A program made the position numbers and the translations under genes. The notes under the pieces were generated by a model. The model had not been told where the DNA came from and ran no database searches. It saw only the letters and a program-made list of their open reading frames with translations. This document shows positions 1-13,443 of a DNA stretch of 64,000 nucleotides, piece by piece. This DNA comes from Anas platyrhynchos (lineage: Eukaryota > Chordata > Aves > Anseriformes > Anatidae). The stretch spans positions 25,949,001 through 26,013,000 of the forward strand of contig NC_092591.1 of the NCBI RefSeq assembly GCF_047663525.1, read 5' to 3'. Numbering within the stretch: the first letter of the stretch is position 1; each line of letters begins with the position of its first letter.

Positions 1-3000
1 ACTAATCACATCTTTGCGCTACTAAAGTATGCTTGAATTCAGATGTTAATCACATAAATATTTGGCAGTTATACATTGTGTAGAACAAATGCTGTGATTT
101 GACAGAGTTAAGTAACCCCTTATCTCTGGTGTTATCTCAAGGGCATGGAAATATTTGGGACATAGGTGAAGAGTGAAGCCAGAACGTTTGCCAGGTTAAG
201 GCAAGAAGAACCCCTTTCCCTTCCATTATTTAGCAAGAGAATAATTCACTCATTCACAGCAGACTGAGGTGGGGACTGGGCCAGCAGCACCCCCAGGAGG
301 AGCTGGACATAAAACAGACAGACATTTGGGGCTTTTGTGCAGAAAAACTGCAAAGTATGGAAAGATATCACACAGCCCCGTTGGTTGAGAGATGCCTCTG
401 GCCCGGGAAAGGGGTCAAAACAAGCTTTCTCAAGACAAGCTTTGAGAAAAGGGAGAGGTGGTAGATAAGGCAGCCTCCTGCACACCAGCAGTAGCAGAGA
501 CCTTCCAGAGTCATCCCTCTCAACCAGGACAGGAGCTGTACAAGCAGCATGCAAGGGGCAACACAGACCTCTTTCTTCCTTGCAGCCTTTACATAAGTAG
601 TGCAAAAAGTATAATCCCAAATAACTGTAATAAACTAAGTTTAGTTCCAAGTTTACAGCTTTTTTAAAGAAAGAAAAAAACATTTATATGTCAAGCACCA
701 CTTTCACCTTGCAATGAACTATGAATGACTTCTAAAATTGCTATTGGATTGCCTTATTTTTCCTTGATGCCATTCTTCCTACCCATTGTTTCTTCCCCGA
801 TTCCTGACAATTAACTCCTTATCTGGTCATTGCTATTCCTTTCAATCAAAACTGTGGTCCCAGAAATTTTCCTTTTTTTTTTCAGGGATGGAAAACTGCT
901 TATCATATCTAGTCCACAAGACAGTTTTATCCATCCTCTTAGGAACACTGCTTGCTCAGAGGAAAGCAAAACTTGAGGTATTTGCATGTGTGTTGCAGGA
1001 AAGGAGGGTTGCCAGGGGGAGGGAGAGAGGAATTTGCAGCCCAGCTTGAATCTGGCAGCATTTCTTTGATCATTTGAGATGCAGCATTAATATTTCTGTA
1101 TTGGAGGGGCTCAGAACACCAGCTCAGAATTGGAAGTGACACCCAAATATACCGAATTTGGTGATCCCTCCTGGCACAGACAGAACTTGGTATAGGGGGC
1201 TTGAAGTGAGAGAGATGGAAAAATCTGGGCCAATGCATTTGGTTAAGAGCACAAAAGATAGGAAAAAAAAAAAAAGTGTTATTACAATCGATTTATCCTG
1301 ATTCTCAGGTTTTCATCCCATTTTGTTTGTTTGGGTTTTGTACTCTCCTTTATATCTTATTATTAGGGAGTATTTCTTTCGTGCAAAGGAATTACAATGT
1401 TACACAAATCTTCAAGGAGAAAAAAAAAAAAAAAAAAAAAACATTTTTATTGTTATGGGTCTTACGTAGAGACTGCAATCTGAAAGAGTTGTTTATCCTC
1501 CATTTGTTAAGAAATTGTTTATTGTGAAGGTGCATTAATCCTGCAAAGTTAACAGTAAGGTTCTGCAGGTAAGATTCTGTGATTTACTGTTTAGATTTCA
1601 GAAAGGGCTAAGATGTGGGACATGATTCATCACTTTTAATTGTGGTTTAAGCTTGTGTAAAGCTGTTGCTTCTGAGTTGTTTTAAATTAGTGTAAAAAGT
1701 TTTCAAGACATACTTCCTCCTCCTGATGTTTTAGAGAGTACCTGGCAAAATTTACAATGGAATTTTTCTCAAGATTATTCATAATGATCATAATAAATCA
1801 TTTCCAAAGTTGTTTGTGTTCATGTGAGTGCAATGCAAAACTTGTTAAAAAGAAAGGAGGAAAAAAAAAAAAAAAAGAGTGCAAGAAATACTTAGAGAGC
1901 AAAACTTCATAACTCAGGGCTGTCATTATAAATTTTGTCTTAGTTCTTAACCTAGATTAATAGTCAGTGTTTCTTGCAATGGGGATCCTAGAACATCTTT
2001 TGAAAAGCTGTTTTGCTACTTGTAGGTGCTACTGAGGGAAAACCTGGGCTTTCGTCCAGCTATCGTTCTCTTTAAAAAATTCTCCATTGCCAGTCTGTAT
2101 CAATATTTACCAAGTCAAGAAACGTTGTTCTTCATCTGAACAGTCTGTACAGTTGTATCCAGTTATAACCCATGCTTTTATTATCGATTTGCTGTGCTGA
2201 AATAACATAGATTCTTTTCTTAAAATGATGAAAACTCAGAAAAGTCATTGTTGTTCGTATAAGTGTTTGAATTTTCTTTTTGTAGTAGTTTTGTTTAATA
2301 AGAAAGGCAACAATCAGGTATGTGACATATAAATTTTGAGAATGAAGCCTAGTTAATTTAATATGAGCGATGAGTTTCATATTCTGAAACTATAAACACT
2401 ACACAGACTAGTCGCTTATAATCCCGTTTGACTAAAGCTCCCCATTTCATCTTTCTAACGTTTCCTCATAAACAAATCCTTCCAACTTCTCAGTCATGTT
2501 TTCTATCCTCCCTGGAATTCCTCTCTCTATTTGTCTACATATTTTGAGTATAAAGAGGGGCCCAGGGTGAATGCAGGAATCGGGAAGCAATTCCGTCAGC
2601 ATTGTGCTAAATACATAATTAAAAAGGGTTAAAGTTAATATATTTCAGCTACAACAGCGAATCCACTTGATCACACATGACAACAGAAGTATTTATAATT
2701 ATAACAATTGTCTTACCTCTCAAATGGTCAGACTTAGAGTGTATAATCTGTACAGATTTGTTTTCTATAATGAAGATATTAAGGGCATTTCCAAGACAGT
2801 GCAAATTTCACCTGATTTGGGGAAAGAGAATTATTTTTAAAAGGTTTCAAAAGTCTTTTGCCCTGAGGATTTGGGTTGGCAAATAACAAGCTCTCTATTC
2901 TCTGCCTTCACTTTAACGCTGATCCTCCTGGCTTGGTACAGCAGGACCGGCAGTGAGTTTCCTTACGTGGTAGCCTCTGCGTGCAGGCACAGAGCACTCA

Positions 3001-4020
3001 GGACTATGCTCAGCAGCAGCAGCTGTTGCAAATAACATTTTCAAAACATTTTTGTGCACTTTTACTGAAATGCTTAAATAACAGAGTGGAGATGAAGGAA
3101 ACCCACGCCTTCATTCCAGCAAGTGTTACTGACTGCAAACAGAGTTTGCCTCTGTAAATTTTATTATTTGTATATCCGCATAGCTATGCCAGAAAAACAG
3201 CTGCATGCAGGAAATCCAAAGCTGTTGACTGCAAGGGTGCGGTGTTAAACTCTGAGCCATCACAATTAGACAACCATAATCTTGTTTTTTTTATTATCTT
3301 TCTGACCTAGTAACCAAAGGTGAATATAATTTTGGTGTAAGCGTAGTTTAAAGTCAAGCACAATCTGTGCCACTTGTTTATTAACAGGAAGCACAGCCCA
3401 CATTCTGATTAAAATTTGTTTTTTGACAATTCTGCAAAACTGCTACTTGTTTTGCCACTGATGGACATGAATTTGGTTCCCAGGATAGCCCTGTGCAGTG
3501 AGACCTTGACAGGGCAATGACACTTCCACCCTCACAGAAGATCTCTGATCTGAAGAACTTCCACTGGGCACAAGTTCTCAACAACCTCATGTTATCAGAC
3601 TGGCAGACACAGCATTGAAAAAGTGTTTTTTTTTTCCCCTTTCCAGTCACTGATATTATGGAATTAATCCAAAACAGTTAACTTGTGAAAATAAATTGTA
3701 TTCTTTGCAAAAAATAATTTAATGGTACGAAGCACATATGCATGTGTACCTTGCCCCCCCACACACCTGCACAAGCACGCACACACATTTACATGAGTAG
3801 ATTAACTGCATCTAAAAATCAATTACTTATCTGTATGCACACGTGTTATTAAGATTTATGAAGACTATGCATAGATTTAACTACAGGTTCTACTTACATC
3901 CCTAAAAATTTGAATCAAAATATAGTCCTGATGCTCTTCACCCCAGCGTTATTTACCTACACACCGTGAGCATGTGATATTCATTTGTATATGGTATATA
4001 CAGGTGTCGGGGGGAAGATG
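1..4020. other. Unique AT-rich DNA, no gene seen
   Basis: No domain-bearing frame, RNA gene or recognised transposon. The part from about 3,000 to 3,400 is somewhat more complex (ATCCGCATAGC, GGGTGCGGTGTTAAACTC) and could hold weak conservation. 3,750-3,790 is CA-rich. Confidence 0.5.
1420..1441. repeat. Poly(A) tract, 22 nt
   Basis: Pure A run; no retroposed body recognised upstream. Confidence 0.95.
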
Positions 4021-4052
4021 TATACAGATACATAAACCTATGTATCTGTATA
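4021..4052. repeat. Perfect 14-bp inverted repeat (hairpin)
   Basis: TATACAGATACATA (4,021-4,034) is followed by the 4-base loop AACC and by its exact reverse complement TATGTATCTGTATA (4,039-4,052). The stem is perfect and could extrude as a cruciform or fold in RNA. It sits in a TA-rich neighbourhood, so slippage may have produced it. Confidence 0.9.
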
Positions 4053-4179
4053 TGACCATCATGCATTATTTATAAAAGGAGTTTATTGCATATACAAACA
4101 ATAATTATTATAAACATGCAATTATATATCCATATTTGTGTGTATATATAGATTTTTTTTTTGTCCTTAATGGAAAACT

Positions 4180-4500
4180 TGAACTGCCAGCAGCCATGTC
4201 AGAACTCAGATGGTTAACATTCACTTCTTGCTGTTTTATTGCATATTACTGTGCGCTCCTGAGCAGCAGGAGCAGATTCAGGCAATTACAATCAAGTCAG
4301 GGCACACGCCGTGGCTGAGCAACACGATCATGATGAGGATACTGATGAGGCACTTATCGAAAACCCCACATCATCCACACTCATCAGCCACAACATGTCA
4401 CCCCAAATGAGGCATCAGCTGCCTTCAAATGGCTCATTGCACACTGTTTACAGCTTTCTTTGGACCCACTTTTGATTTTGCGGTCAGGACTTAGTTCAAA
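4180..4500. promoter_or_regulatory. Putative conserved non-coding element D
   Basis: A complex, repeat-free block follows a long AT-rich microsatellite-like stretch. It has ATTGCATATTACTG (POU-like), GCAATTACAATC (homeodomain-like), CACACGCCGTGG, and a row of GATGAGG / CATCATCC / CACTCATCAG words that pair as short inverted repeats. Overlapping short ORFs (4,136-4,410) have no domain. The enhancer reading is an inference. Confidence 0.3.
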
Positions 4501-5007
4501 CAGCAGCTGACTGGCACTGGCAAGCCTCGGGTTTCGGCACCGCTGCCTTCCTGGGAGTCAGGAGTGTTTTGACACAGGGCCTGACCGGCGGAGAGGAGAG
4601 GTCCTGGCTCGGTCCCCCCAGCCCTCAGAGGTGGGGTGCGAGCTGCTACACAAGTGGCTGCAGCTCAGAAACTTGGCCAAGGGGACGTTGGGGAAGAAGG
4701 AAGGGGAAAGCAAACAAATGAATAGTCCCACAGCACTTGCTGATATTTTTGATTTCTTGCCTCCAAGGGCAGCCTTAACAAGCAGCTGACAACAGGAATT
4801 TGGGCAGAAACACCATAGACCAGATTTCTCTTCTTCCTGGGGCAAAAGGGTCCTTAAAACTGGGGCGAAACTCACAGATTCTGGATACAAAAATTTCTTT
4901 GCACTAAGTGGGGCAGAAAACTTTTCCTGAGCTGCAAAACTTATTGGTATTCAGGAGGACCTTTATTTCTTTCTGATTTATTTAGTTATGCAAAAAGTGA
5001 CCAAACT

Positions 5008-5030
5008 AATAATAATAATAATAATAATAA
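5008..5030. repeat. (AAT)n microsatellite
   Basis: Seven to eight perfect TAA/AAT units. Confidence 0.92.
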
Positions 5031-6587
5031 AGAGCCAGGAAGGGAGGTGAGGGGTGTCCGCCTCACTAGAGTGTGCCCAGGCAGACTCCAGGACAAAAAA
5101 CAACTCCAAAACAGAGAAATGGCGAGCAGTTTCCCCCAGCCCCACTGATGGGTACCTTGAAGAGGGGCTTAGAGACTCGCTGAGGTAAACAAGGCCACAT
5201 CCAGACCCTTGCTGAAATGAAACTCCAAAGCACAGCTCAGTTACTGATGGGTTGTACTCCCCAGGGCTGAGCAAACGCGGAGAGCTTCCTCCTGCCACCA
5301 CCGCCTGCGAGCACGCATTGCCACAGCATGGATTAAAACTCATTTGTTTTGACAAATAGAGACTTCCTGACAAGAAAGTGCTATGTCATGGAGTCCCTGA
5401 TGCTCTGCCAAAAGGAGGTGAAAGGACCTTGGGGTGCACAGACATCTGGTCCTTGAACCTCATTGTTTTGCTGGTGAAAATGTGCACTGATCTGTTGTTG
5501 TCAGTCCGTAGCAGCTTATGCAAGAGGGTGAAAAAACCTGCATCTATTTTATTTTGCTATTCTTCCCTTGTCTTGTAGTATCTTATGAAATTAATGTATT
5601 AATTTATGACAGTATCAAATACCAAAATTCCTAGATGAATGGCTTCCATGGTAATTAGACTTCTTTACAGACAAACTTCTGAACTGAAAGCAGAAGTTAT
5701 TCACCCAGTCTTATGTGGCCAGCTCAGCCAAGGAAGTAAATCATTAGGCAACACTTCTTTTTCTGATAGCTTAATTAAGGTGTAGGATTATATGTATACA
5801 TATGTCCATAGTTACCTTCACAGTTACTGTCTGCAGTCTGCACTGTCTGCCTCAGTGGTTCTCAATGCTAGATTGCAGCACACTCACTCTGTATGCCAAA
5901 CTGTAACAGCATATTACATCACAGAAACATTTAAAGTAAAAACAGCAGATCTGTGCAGATTTGTCCATATATCTGAGTTTTTCCCCCTTGCTGCTTTTAT
6001 TTCTAACCTGTGTTGCACAATGCTTTTCCTGTAAGGGACGTGTCTTTCCCATTCCTTACTTTAATGAAGGTTTTATTTAATGTTAAAGAGAGGAAAAATA
6101 TTTTCAAAAAAGGCCAAATATACAGTCCCAAGAGAGAAAGAAATTAATTTGTACAATCCGTTTACCATTCTTACTAAATCCTTTTTTTCTTTCCCAGGGC
6201 TAGCAAACACTCTATACAATTCCTAAACTAATTAATTTCCTCAGAATAGCTTAAACTTGTTAAGGACTCCTATCATACTGTCTTCTCTGTGGTGCTCAGC
6301 GATATAAGCAGGGGGAGGAGGTAAGGAGTGTGCATGCATTAGGATGGAACAGCATAAAAATCCCTGAAAACTGCTTGGGCAAAATAAAATTGAGCTCCTC
6401 ATGCACAGCGCTGCAAAGACACTAAACTCTGTGTGAATGATGCTAGATAGGAACTGAAGCACCAGTGGTAAAACATCCTAATTACAAACCTGCGGCGCAA
6501 ACAGAATAATGGACAGAGCAGCAGCCCTGGTAGCTGCGTAAAAAGGAGTGGAAGTTTGCATTTTTGTGTCTCTATCTTGAATTGAAG

Positions 6588-6624
6588 TGTGTGCATGCGT
6601 GCGTGCGTGTGTGTGTGTGTGTGT
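6588..6624. repeat. (TG)n microsatellite
   Basis: Alternating GT with interspersed GCAT/GCGT units, ending in about nine perfect GT repeats. Potential Z-DNA former and likely length-polymorphic. Confidence 0.95.
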
Positions 6625-9296
6625 AAAGAACTGTTTTTGGGTCATCATCTTACGCTCTTTGTGATGCACATTCTAATTTAGGCAAAAGGGATGCATCTTT
6701 CAAATGCAGATCATGTTTGCATTAGAAGAGCAATGAGAACACTTGTCACTTTCAGAACATTTATGTGCTAGAAGTACTGTTAGCAGAAGAGCAGTTTAGA
6801 TAAATTCAAGACTTTTTTTTGCTGATCACAAACATTAAGCTTCACACCTGAAACCCTCAACCCCCTGCTGTGCTCTAATCCTAGCACCATTCACCCTTAG
6901 AGACTCAAAGTGCTGTGCCACTGCTCTCAAACATTTGATTGCCCTTACTTTGAATGCCACCACCTGCAAAAATGCCTTTTTATTCCCTTTGAGCCTCTTG
7001 AGAAGGAAGTAAAAATGATAATTCATGACAAACATTAATTAATTGTTTACAAGATGATCTTTTCTTTTTCTAACTTCTGTTCAGCAGACATGTTGAGCTG
7101 CAAGACTCCACGCCTGATGCCAGAGCTTGTCAAGAGGTCTGCATTGTTGTTTATCACTCAGGCATAGGATAGACTGCAGGTCATTGTTTCTTCTGTTCAA
7201 GTAGCACTGTCTAGCTCTTGTTTGAAGAATGGAAGCGACATGCATGAGTTCCCGCGTATAAAAGAACTACCGGTTCTAAGAAGGAACAGGGATTTAGCTT
7301 CTAATGCAGAGTAAATAAACATTTTTCACCATCTCTTGCTCCATGTGATTTCTGAAAGGTCAAGAGGTGCCATTACAGTATTTTAAAAGCTTCAAATTAT
7401 GTTTAAATAACGTATCACTAAACTTGGAGAAATCTTATCAGAATTTAAGAACCTATTGTCATTGTTTTAGTTCTTGAATTCGTCACCAGAGGAAGACGTG
7501 TTTTGAAAGGAATGCACTGTTGTTGGGAGGGCTAAGATTCACTCGAGGCTGGGACCCAGGCTCTCCCACCAGCTAAAGGAGAAAAAATGCCCTGACAATG
7601 CAGACTTGATTTAATTGAGTCTTTAAATTCAAGAATCAGTTCCACTAGGGATGTTATGCCATGCTAGTGTTTGACCTGTGTATCCTGATGACAGGCTAAA
7701 AGAGAACAAGATCGTCAAACTTAAAACAATGAGGCTGAAACATTGCAACTTGGGCAGCAATATTTAGCTCCCCAAAATTACACTTAGGCAGCTAAAGATA
7801 AGCACACGTGTTCACAGAGAAACTGAGGTGCCACAACCCTGCTGAAATCATTAGAATCCGTGGTGAACAGCACCCTTGCAAATCAGACCACATTTTATCT
7901 ACACATCCATGCATGTAGGCTGGCATGTTTGGTCATGTCACCCCACTCCTCTTGCAACAAAAGCACTCTAAGAACTTTAAACCACATCAAAAGTCCAGCA
8001 AAAATGTAAAGAGAGTGAAAGGTCTTACTTGTAGGAAGCATACAGTGATACAGCTTCACGGAGAACTCAGGCTTCCACATTCCAAATTAGGAGCCCTTAG
8101 ATCACGGCTGCAAGGCTAAAAATCAATGCTATATTTTCTGAGTTAATACTAAGGGTTGCACTTAACAGACATGGAGACTAATAAGGTATGCAGAAGGAGT
8201 AAAAGCAGTGCACAAAAAATTCAGGCCTTCGTCTTGGCGACGATCCAGCACAATGATGTTTCAACCAGATTTGAAAAAAAAAAAAAAATCAATAACATCT
8301 GTGGTATAATGGTTAATTAAAGAAGCTCTTCAGCAGAGCTCAAGATGAGAGGCTCGGCCTGAAATTCAGACAGCTGAAGCTTGATTATCAGGAAAGAATG
8401 CTTTTTTAGCTATGAGTGGATAGGCCAAAAGCTGCAATGTGTGGAAATGGGAAAAAAATTGCTTTTATTTTAACTTTCTTTAAGTAATCAATACATGGTT
8501 TTCACCTGCATTAGGAGCTGTCTGTAGCAAAAGCCTGTTTCTATATATGTAGAGAAATATAAACCACTGCCTTTGGGATGTATAGATTTTAAAACAACAG
8601 TAAAGATAAACATGTTTGCTGTCTACCCTTAACTCACAAATTCTCTACCCGCCAGCTGTCTGAGCCAACTGACTGAGCTTTACATAAAACACCCATCTCA
8701 TGGCAGATCCCTCAAGGTATGTTCTCCTCTTATTTAGTTTAATTTTTAAGATCTCAGCCTTTCCAGATTGAGCCCGAAACAACTGAATCAAAGATTGAAT
8801 ATGAAAGCATAATACCTCCAGTAACCATACAATTCTACTGTCAATATCTACATCTTTTTATCCTGTTCATTCTGCTCTTTTATTTATGACTACTGTCTAA
8901 AATGTGTATGCACAAATTTACAGGCAGAACGGACTATTCTAATCCCTTGCATGACGCAGGACAGAGGTCTGCAGCTGGTAATTCCTCCGTGTTTTTATAT
9001 CCCAGGGATGGGCAGGAAGACACATACATGTAGTAAAAAAAAAATAATAATAACAAATAGATCCTGATATAGAGATTTCATATGACAGAAAATCTACTCC
9101 ATCTCTAGGCAAGTTGTTCTGAAAGTTAATTAGCATCACAATAAAACTGCCTTATTTTCAGTCTGAATTTTTCTGCCAACTTCTGCAAAGTTCAAGAGCC
9201 CTGAGCTATCAGAAATCATCTGTCTCTCTGTAGGAATTACAAACCATGGTCTCCTCTGCATCTTCTTCTGGATAAACTGAACGAGATGGTACATGT

Positions 9297-9326
9297 ACTT
9301 CTGTACTTTCTGTAGAAAGTAGAAGT
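9297..9326. repeat. Short imperfect inverted repeat
   Basis: ACTTCT-GT-ACTTTC, loop TGTA, then GAAAGT-AGAAGT. Twelve base pairs form with a two-base bulge. Too short for a microRNA precursor on its own. Confidence 0.7.
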
Positions 9327-10279
9327 TCTGTAGACACTCTTTCTTACTGCAGACATATTTCTCAGACTTTTTCTTGTAACTCTTTTCTGAACCTATTTCA
9401 CCATGTCAGGATCCTTTTCAAGGTCAGAGAGATGAACACAATCTCTTCTTCCAGTAGCAATCTCATTAATGCTTAGTATTAGGGATCTGGCTTCTATTTA
9501 TTTTTATTTTTTTCCCATTGATCCATCCAAAAACTTCTCAAGCCCCACACCAACAGCTCAATCACTTTTATCCCCAATTATTCCAACCCTTTTTTTCTGA
9601 AACTACTTTCCAAAATGCTTACTTCATCCTCAAAAATAAGAGCAATATTCCTTCTTCCAGAAAATGAAAATACTTTCTATTTGTCTGTCTTATAACATAT
9701 CTTGTTAGAAAGAGCACATCTCTACAGATATAACTGTTCTTTCATTCTGCAATGCTAAGAGAAAAGTCTCCCACTTATTACAACTGTCAGGAAATGCATT
9801 TTCCATTTTCCAAGAGATTCCATAATGATATTCAAACAGACAGCAATTTTTATTTTTTTTTTTAAATTAGCCATCAAATCATGTTTCAGCCACAGCAATG
9901 ATTTTCACTAGGTAAAAGTATTTATTTAAATAATTTGAACATTCAATTTTTTATTTTAAAATTAATACTGCTTCAGTTTGCATATTGCTTCTTAAAAAGC
10001 ACATAGAAATTCAGTATGAAAAACATGTTCCAAAATGTTAGAACAAGTTGTGTCAACACTATCCCAGTGTTTTCTTTCTTTTTCCTAAGTGCAGTCTCTT
10101 GAAAACATTAGTTTTTGCAGACTTTAGGGAAAAAACACTGCTCATTGAAAAAGATTATAATAAATGAGTTTAACTCATATGAAATCAATGAGTTTAATGA
10201 AAATCTAAACAGTAGAGTATTTCTCTTTAAACTGTAATCTACATAGTAGCAGTAGAATTAAAAGCTGAAGTTTTGTGAG

Positions 10280-10405
10280 CTCAGAGTTTTCAGGGCAGGG
10301 CTTCCAAAAGCAATCAGGGTTGATTTACTTACGTTTCCATTTAAATCAATGTTAGCTTTACGGCTGTCTTCAAAGGCAGCAGACTTAAGTCAAGTGAGAG
10401 TGCAA
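10280..10405 (+). mobile_element. Possible fossil of the same amniote repeat group
   Basis: Around 10,330-10,380 the sequence TTCCATTTAAATCAATGTTA, GCTTTACGGCTGTCTTCAAA, GGCAGC resembles the amniote repeat pattern CCATTGAAATCAATGGGAGT, TAGGC.CCTAA, CTTTGA. It is flanked by TTTTCAGGGCAGGGCTTCCA. This is the weakest of the three fossils of this kind and could be coincidence in AT-rich sequence. Confidence 0.25.
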
Positions 10406-10706
10406 AGTAAAATTCTCCCCCCTCCAACTTTCTGTCAAAATTCTTCAGATTGCTCCAGAGTTCAAGTGGAATTTTCCTAAGCATGTACCCAGTGCAAAGA
10501 TCTTTTATGTCGTCAGCGCTGAAGAAATAAAAACATCAGCAAGTACATATGTGGAAATACAACTGCATTCACAGTCACAACCAAAGGAGATAGATATCAA
10601 TAAGAAATATCTGCACCTGATGTACTCTACGTCAGAATATGTCTATCATGCCAAACATATCTTAATATGCATTTTTCTTCCTCTGAATTAAATTGCTCAG
10701 TTTTAG

Positions 10707-10720
10707 TGTGTGTGTGTGTG
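10707..10720. repeat. Short (TG)n microsatellite
   Basis: About seven perfect TG units. Confidence 0.85.
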
Positions 10721-13021
10721 ACATTCAATAAACAAATAACTGTTTTTTCTACTGGGGCAAAAAAAATTCCCCACCCTGCATTGCAAAGCATCATGTTGGC
10801 TGTTCTCTGCCACAGTTATAAGCTCCTGCAGGCACTGGACCATATCCAGTTCTCCTGTCTTACACAAGGTGAGAAGAGAACTGGTGATGCCTCATTGCTC
10901 TCCCACAGCACCTATAAGAGCCAAACACTCCATTAATAAAATATTTCTGCCTGTAAACCTCCTCATGTGAATCGACAGCTTTCCACACTACAGTAGCCCC
11001 CAGTGAAATCCCCTACAAGGGCACTCTCGATAACCAGAGTCTGCCAAGCAAAGACACACTGAAATGGTGTCACTTCTAAACCCAGCTTTAATAATGATCT
11101 GGCATTGCTCTAGGACTGTCAGATCCTTCCTCCCATATTCTCATTTAGGTAATCAAGTAGTTCATTATTGTTTGGCAAGTGTCATGCATACTCACTGTTC
11201 AAGGGAGAATTCCTCCCAAAGCAGACAAGTGCCTTCAGCCCGATGAGTAGTGGCTGTAAGGGCTGCAGGGGCAGGCAAAGGGTTTAGCACTGGTTTGAGG
11301 ATCTGGGGCAGTCACAGGTTGCTCATGCCAATAATGCTCTCAGAATCACCTGGAGGGCCAGGAGCCAGAACACCCAGCTCAGAAGCTGGGGTGGTATGAG
11401 GATTTTATGTCATCCACACAGAATGACCTGTGTCAAGAGATGACCTTGAATGTCCTTGACCTTAGCAGACTCTTTAACAGGGCCCCAACACCAGTCCAGC
11501 TTTCTTCTTTCTCTCACAAGGTGTCAGTGGACACAGGCATGGATTTGCTTTTCTGAGTACCCAGGCAGCCCCATCCGTCATGTTATTAGGAATTTCCATG
11601 AAACCTTGAGTCCTGTGAACCTCTTTCCTATAATTTCTTCCATCCCACATCTATGTCTATCCCAAAACTTAATCATAAGTAAAGTTTGCACATCTTTGCT
11701 CGTACTTTTCTCCTTTTCCCTAAACATTGTTCCCTCAGAAGCTGCAGATTTTTGAAATCTATTGGACATGCAGTTGCTGTGGGTAGGATGTGCAGAACCT
11801 TGGACAGGCAACCAATACCTACCTTAGTGGGTTTGCCCTGTTGGTTTAATCACAGGACTGATGTGATTTGGATCTGGGCACAGCACAAGGTTAAACATAT
11901 GTAGACATCTCACAGCATGCTTGAAAAGCCAGCTTTAGCAACCAGCCCATAACCATGCTTCAAAATCTGCTACTTTGCTATGTCCAGGAAAGCACAGGGA
12001 GCTTGAACTGCAGCTAACCCTGACTCCTGTAATTCTGTAATGTGGGCAACTGAGATCCACCAGTAGTTAACAGAATGCTCTTGATCCTACAAAACTTAGA
12101 AAGACCAATAGTCTTCTTAATGTATGTCTGCAATGACATTTCTGGGATAGATACTGAGCTTATGAAAATTACTTAAGTATTGGCTTTAACATATCTATTC
12201 TTAAGTGTTTCTGTGGTTTGTTTCATTCCTGGCTATCCTAGAAGTTGGTATATAATGTGCAGTAGCAATTGTTGAAATGTGGAAAACACACACCCTAGGA
12301 AACAAGGAGACCACCATAGTATTTCACTCATGGTAGCCCACAAAAGAGGCTCCAAAGGTATCTTTAAGTTGCTGCAGGATTGATAGGGTGATGTAGAAAT
12401 GTGAAGTTCTGTATTTAACAACCTCTCCGAGACCAAAGAGTCAATCACAATGTGCATTGCAGTGGTTGCCCCTGGCCGGCAGACAGAGTAGGTCTCCTCT
12501 ACTTTTCTTGATCTGAGCAAAGATAGGTTTATGTTTTCACTTGAATCTTAAAGGCAGAATAGAGGCCATGATAGATGTTTACATCAAAAGATGGCATGGG
12601 ATGATCATGATATTCCATTGTATTACTAATTTTGATGTTTTTCCTCTATATATTCGGTACAAATGTGCCAAGGTAATATTTCTGATTTGAGTTAATGACA
12701 GAGGCAGATTTCAGAACTTCATTTTGCAGTTCAGTCTCCAAACCCTAACCAATAAATCCAAATTCAGAGCTAGATCCTCCCACAGTGCTTCAGATGTAGA
12801 TATGCACACTTCTAGAAAGTCTGAAGCAACACAGCAGCTGGAAAAATCAAGAATTAATACCCAAACTGCATTCCAAAGGAGCTCAACAGCCTCTCCTGAA
12901 GAACTAAGAGCCACATGCCTCACTGATAAAAGATACCTCATTGCAGTCTGTCGTTTTTGTAGCTCTGCTTTGAATTCTGTAAGTTTTCATGCTTCAGTAT
13001 TTTGTAGACCACAGTATGAAC

Positions 13022-13085
13022 TAAAAATAAATTTAAAAATAAAATAAAATAAAATAAAATAAAAAATAAAATAAAAAATAAAAAA
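13022..13085. repeat. (AAAAT)n A-rich microsatellite
   Basis: About 64 bp of AAAAT/AAAAAT units, with the pentamer AAAAT or its one-A-longer form repeated throughout. Confidence 0.92.
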
Positions 13086-13334
13086 GTGTGCAAAAGATTA
13101 AGTAGAGTAATAGGAGTAATAGACTCATGGCTTTAGAAAGGTGATAGAGTTAAGTAGGATCTGCATGGTTCAGAAAAAAGCAGTGAGGTAACAAATATCT
13201 TTATACAAATGAATCCAAAGAGCAGTTTCAGTGTAGGGAATTAGTTGCTTTTAATTTTTCCTGAACTGATTCATCTGTGCCCTGATTCATACACCCAGAC
13301 TGATGATGTCACCCCCACTGCAGAAGAAACATGG

Positions 13335-13443
13335 AGCAAGAGGCAGATCTCCGTTATATTTGCAGAAATCTGGAGCAAGTCCACTGACTTCTAGCAGTTA
13401 CTCTGGGTTCACAATGAAACAAACGAGAGCAGAATCTAGCCCG
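13335..13443 (+). mobile_element. Fossil of an abundant amniote interspersed repeat
   Basis: The words AAATCTGGAGCAAGTCCACT, GACTTCTAGCAGTTACTCTG, GGTTCACAATG and GAGAGCAGAATCTAGCCC follow, in order, a repeat very common in turtle and crocodilian DNA. Its consensus contains TCCATTGACTTCAGTGGAGT, TACTCTGGATTTACAC and GAG.TCAGAATCTGGCCC. No family name is assigned because none can be checked here. The match is by eye but extends over about 110 bp with conserved order. Confidence 0.5.

Larger units (their letters stand above)
4501..10279. other. Unique DNA, no gene seen
   Basis: A GC-richer patch at 4,500-4,700 and 5,040-5,340 gives antisense ORFs of 110-131 codons without domains. The stretch from 7,770 to 8,110 has words such as CTTAGGCAGCTAAAG and ATTAGGAGCCCTTAG. 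These faintly recall amniote repeat fossils but are too decayed to call. The remainder is featureless AT-rich sequence. Confidence 0.5.
10406..13334. other. Unique DNA, no gene seen
   Basis: 11,230-12,540 is richer in GC and could contain a decayed transposon. I find no landmark to name one. ORFs of 95-107 codons lack domains. Confidence 0.45.

Noticed and set aside
6604..6624. CRISPR-like or tandem array reading of the GT repeat
   Set aside because: A plain dinucleotide microsatellite. No repeat-spacer structure exists anywhere in the window, and the DNA is vertebrate.
7740..8115. Possible amniote repeat fossil
   Set aside because: Only isolated words (CTTAGGCAGCTAAAG, TTAGGAGCCCTTAG) fit, and order and length cannot be established.
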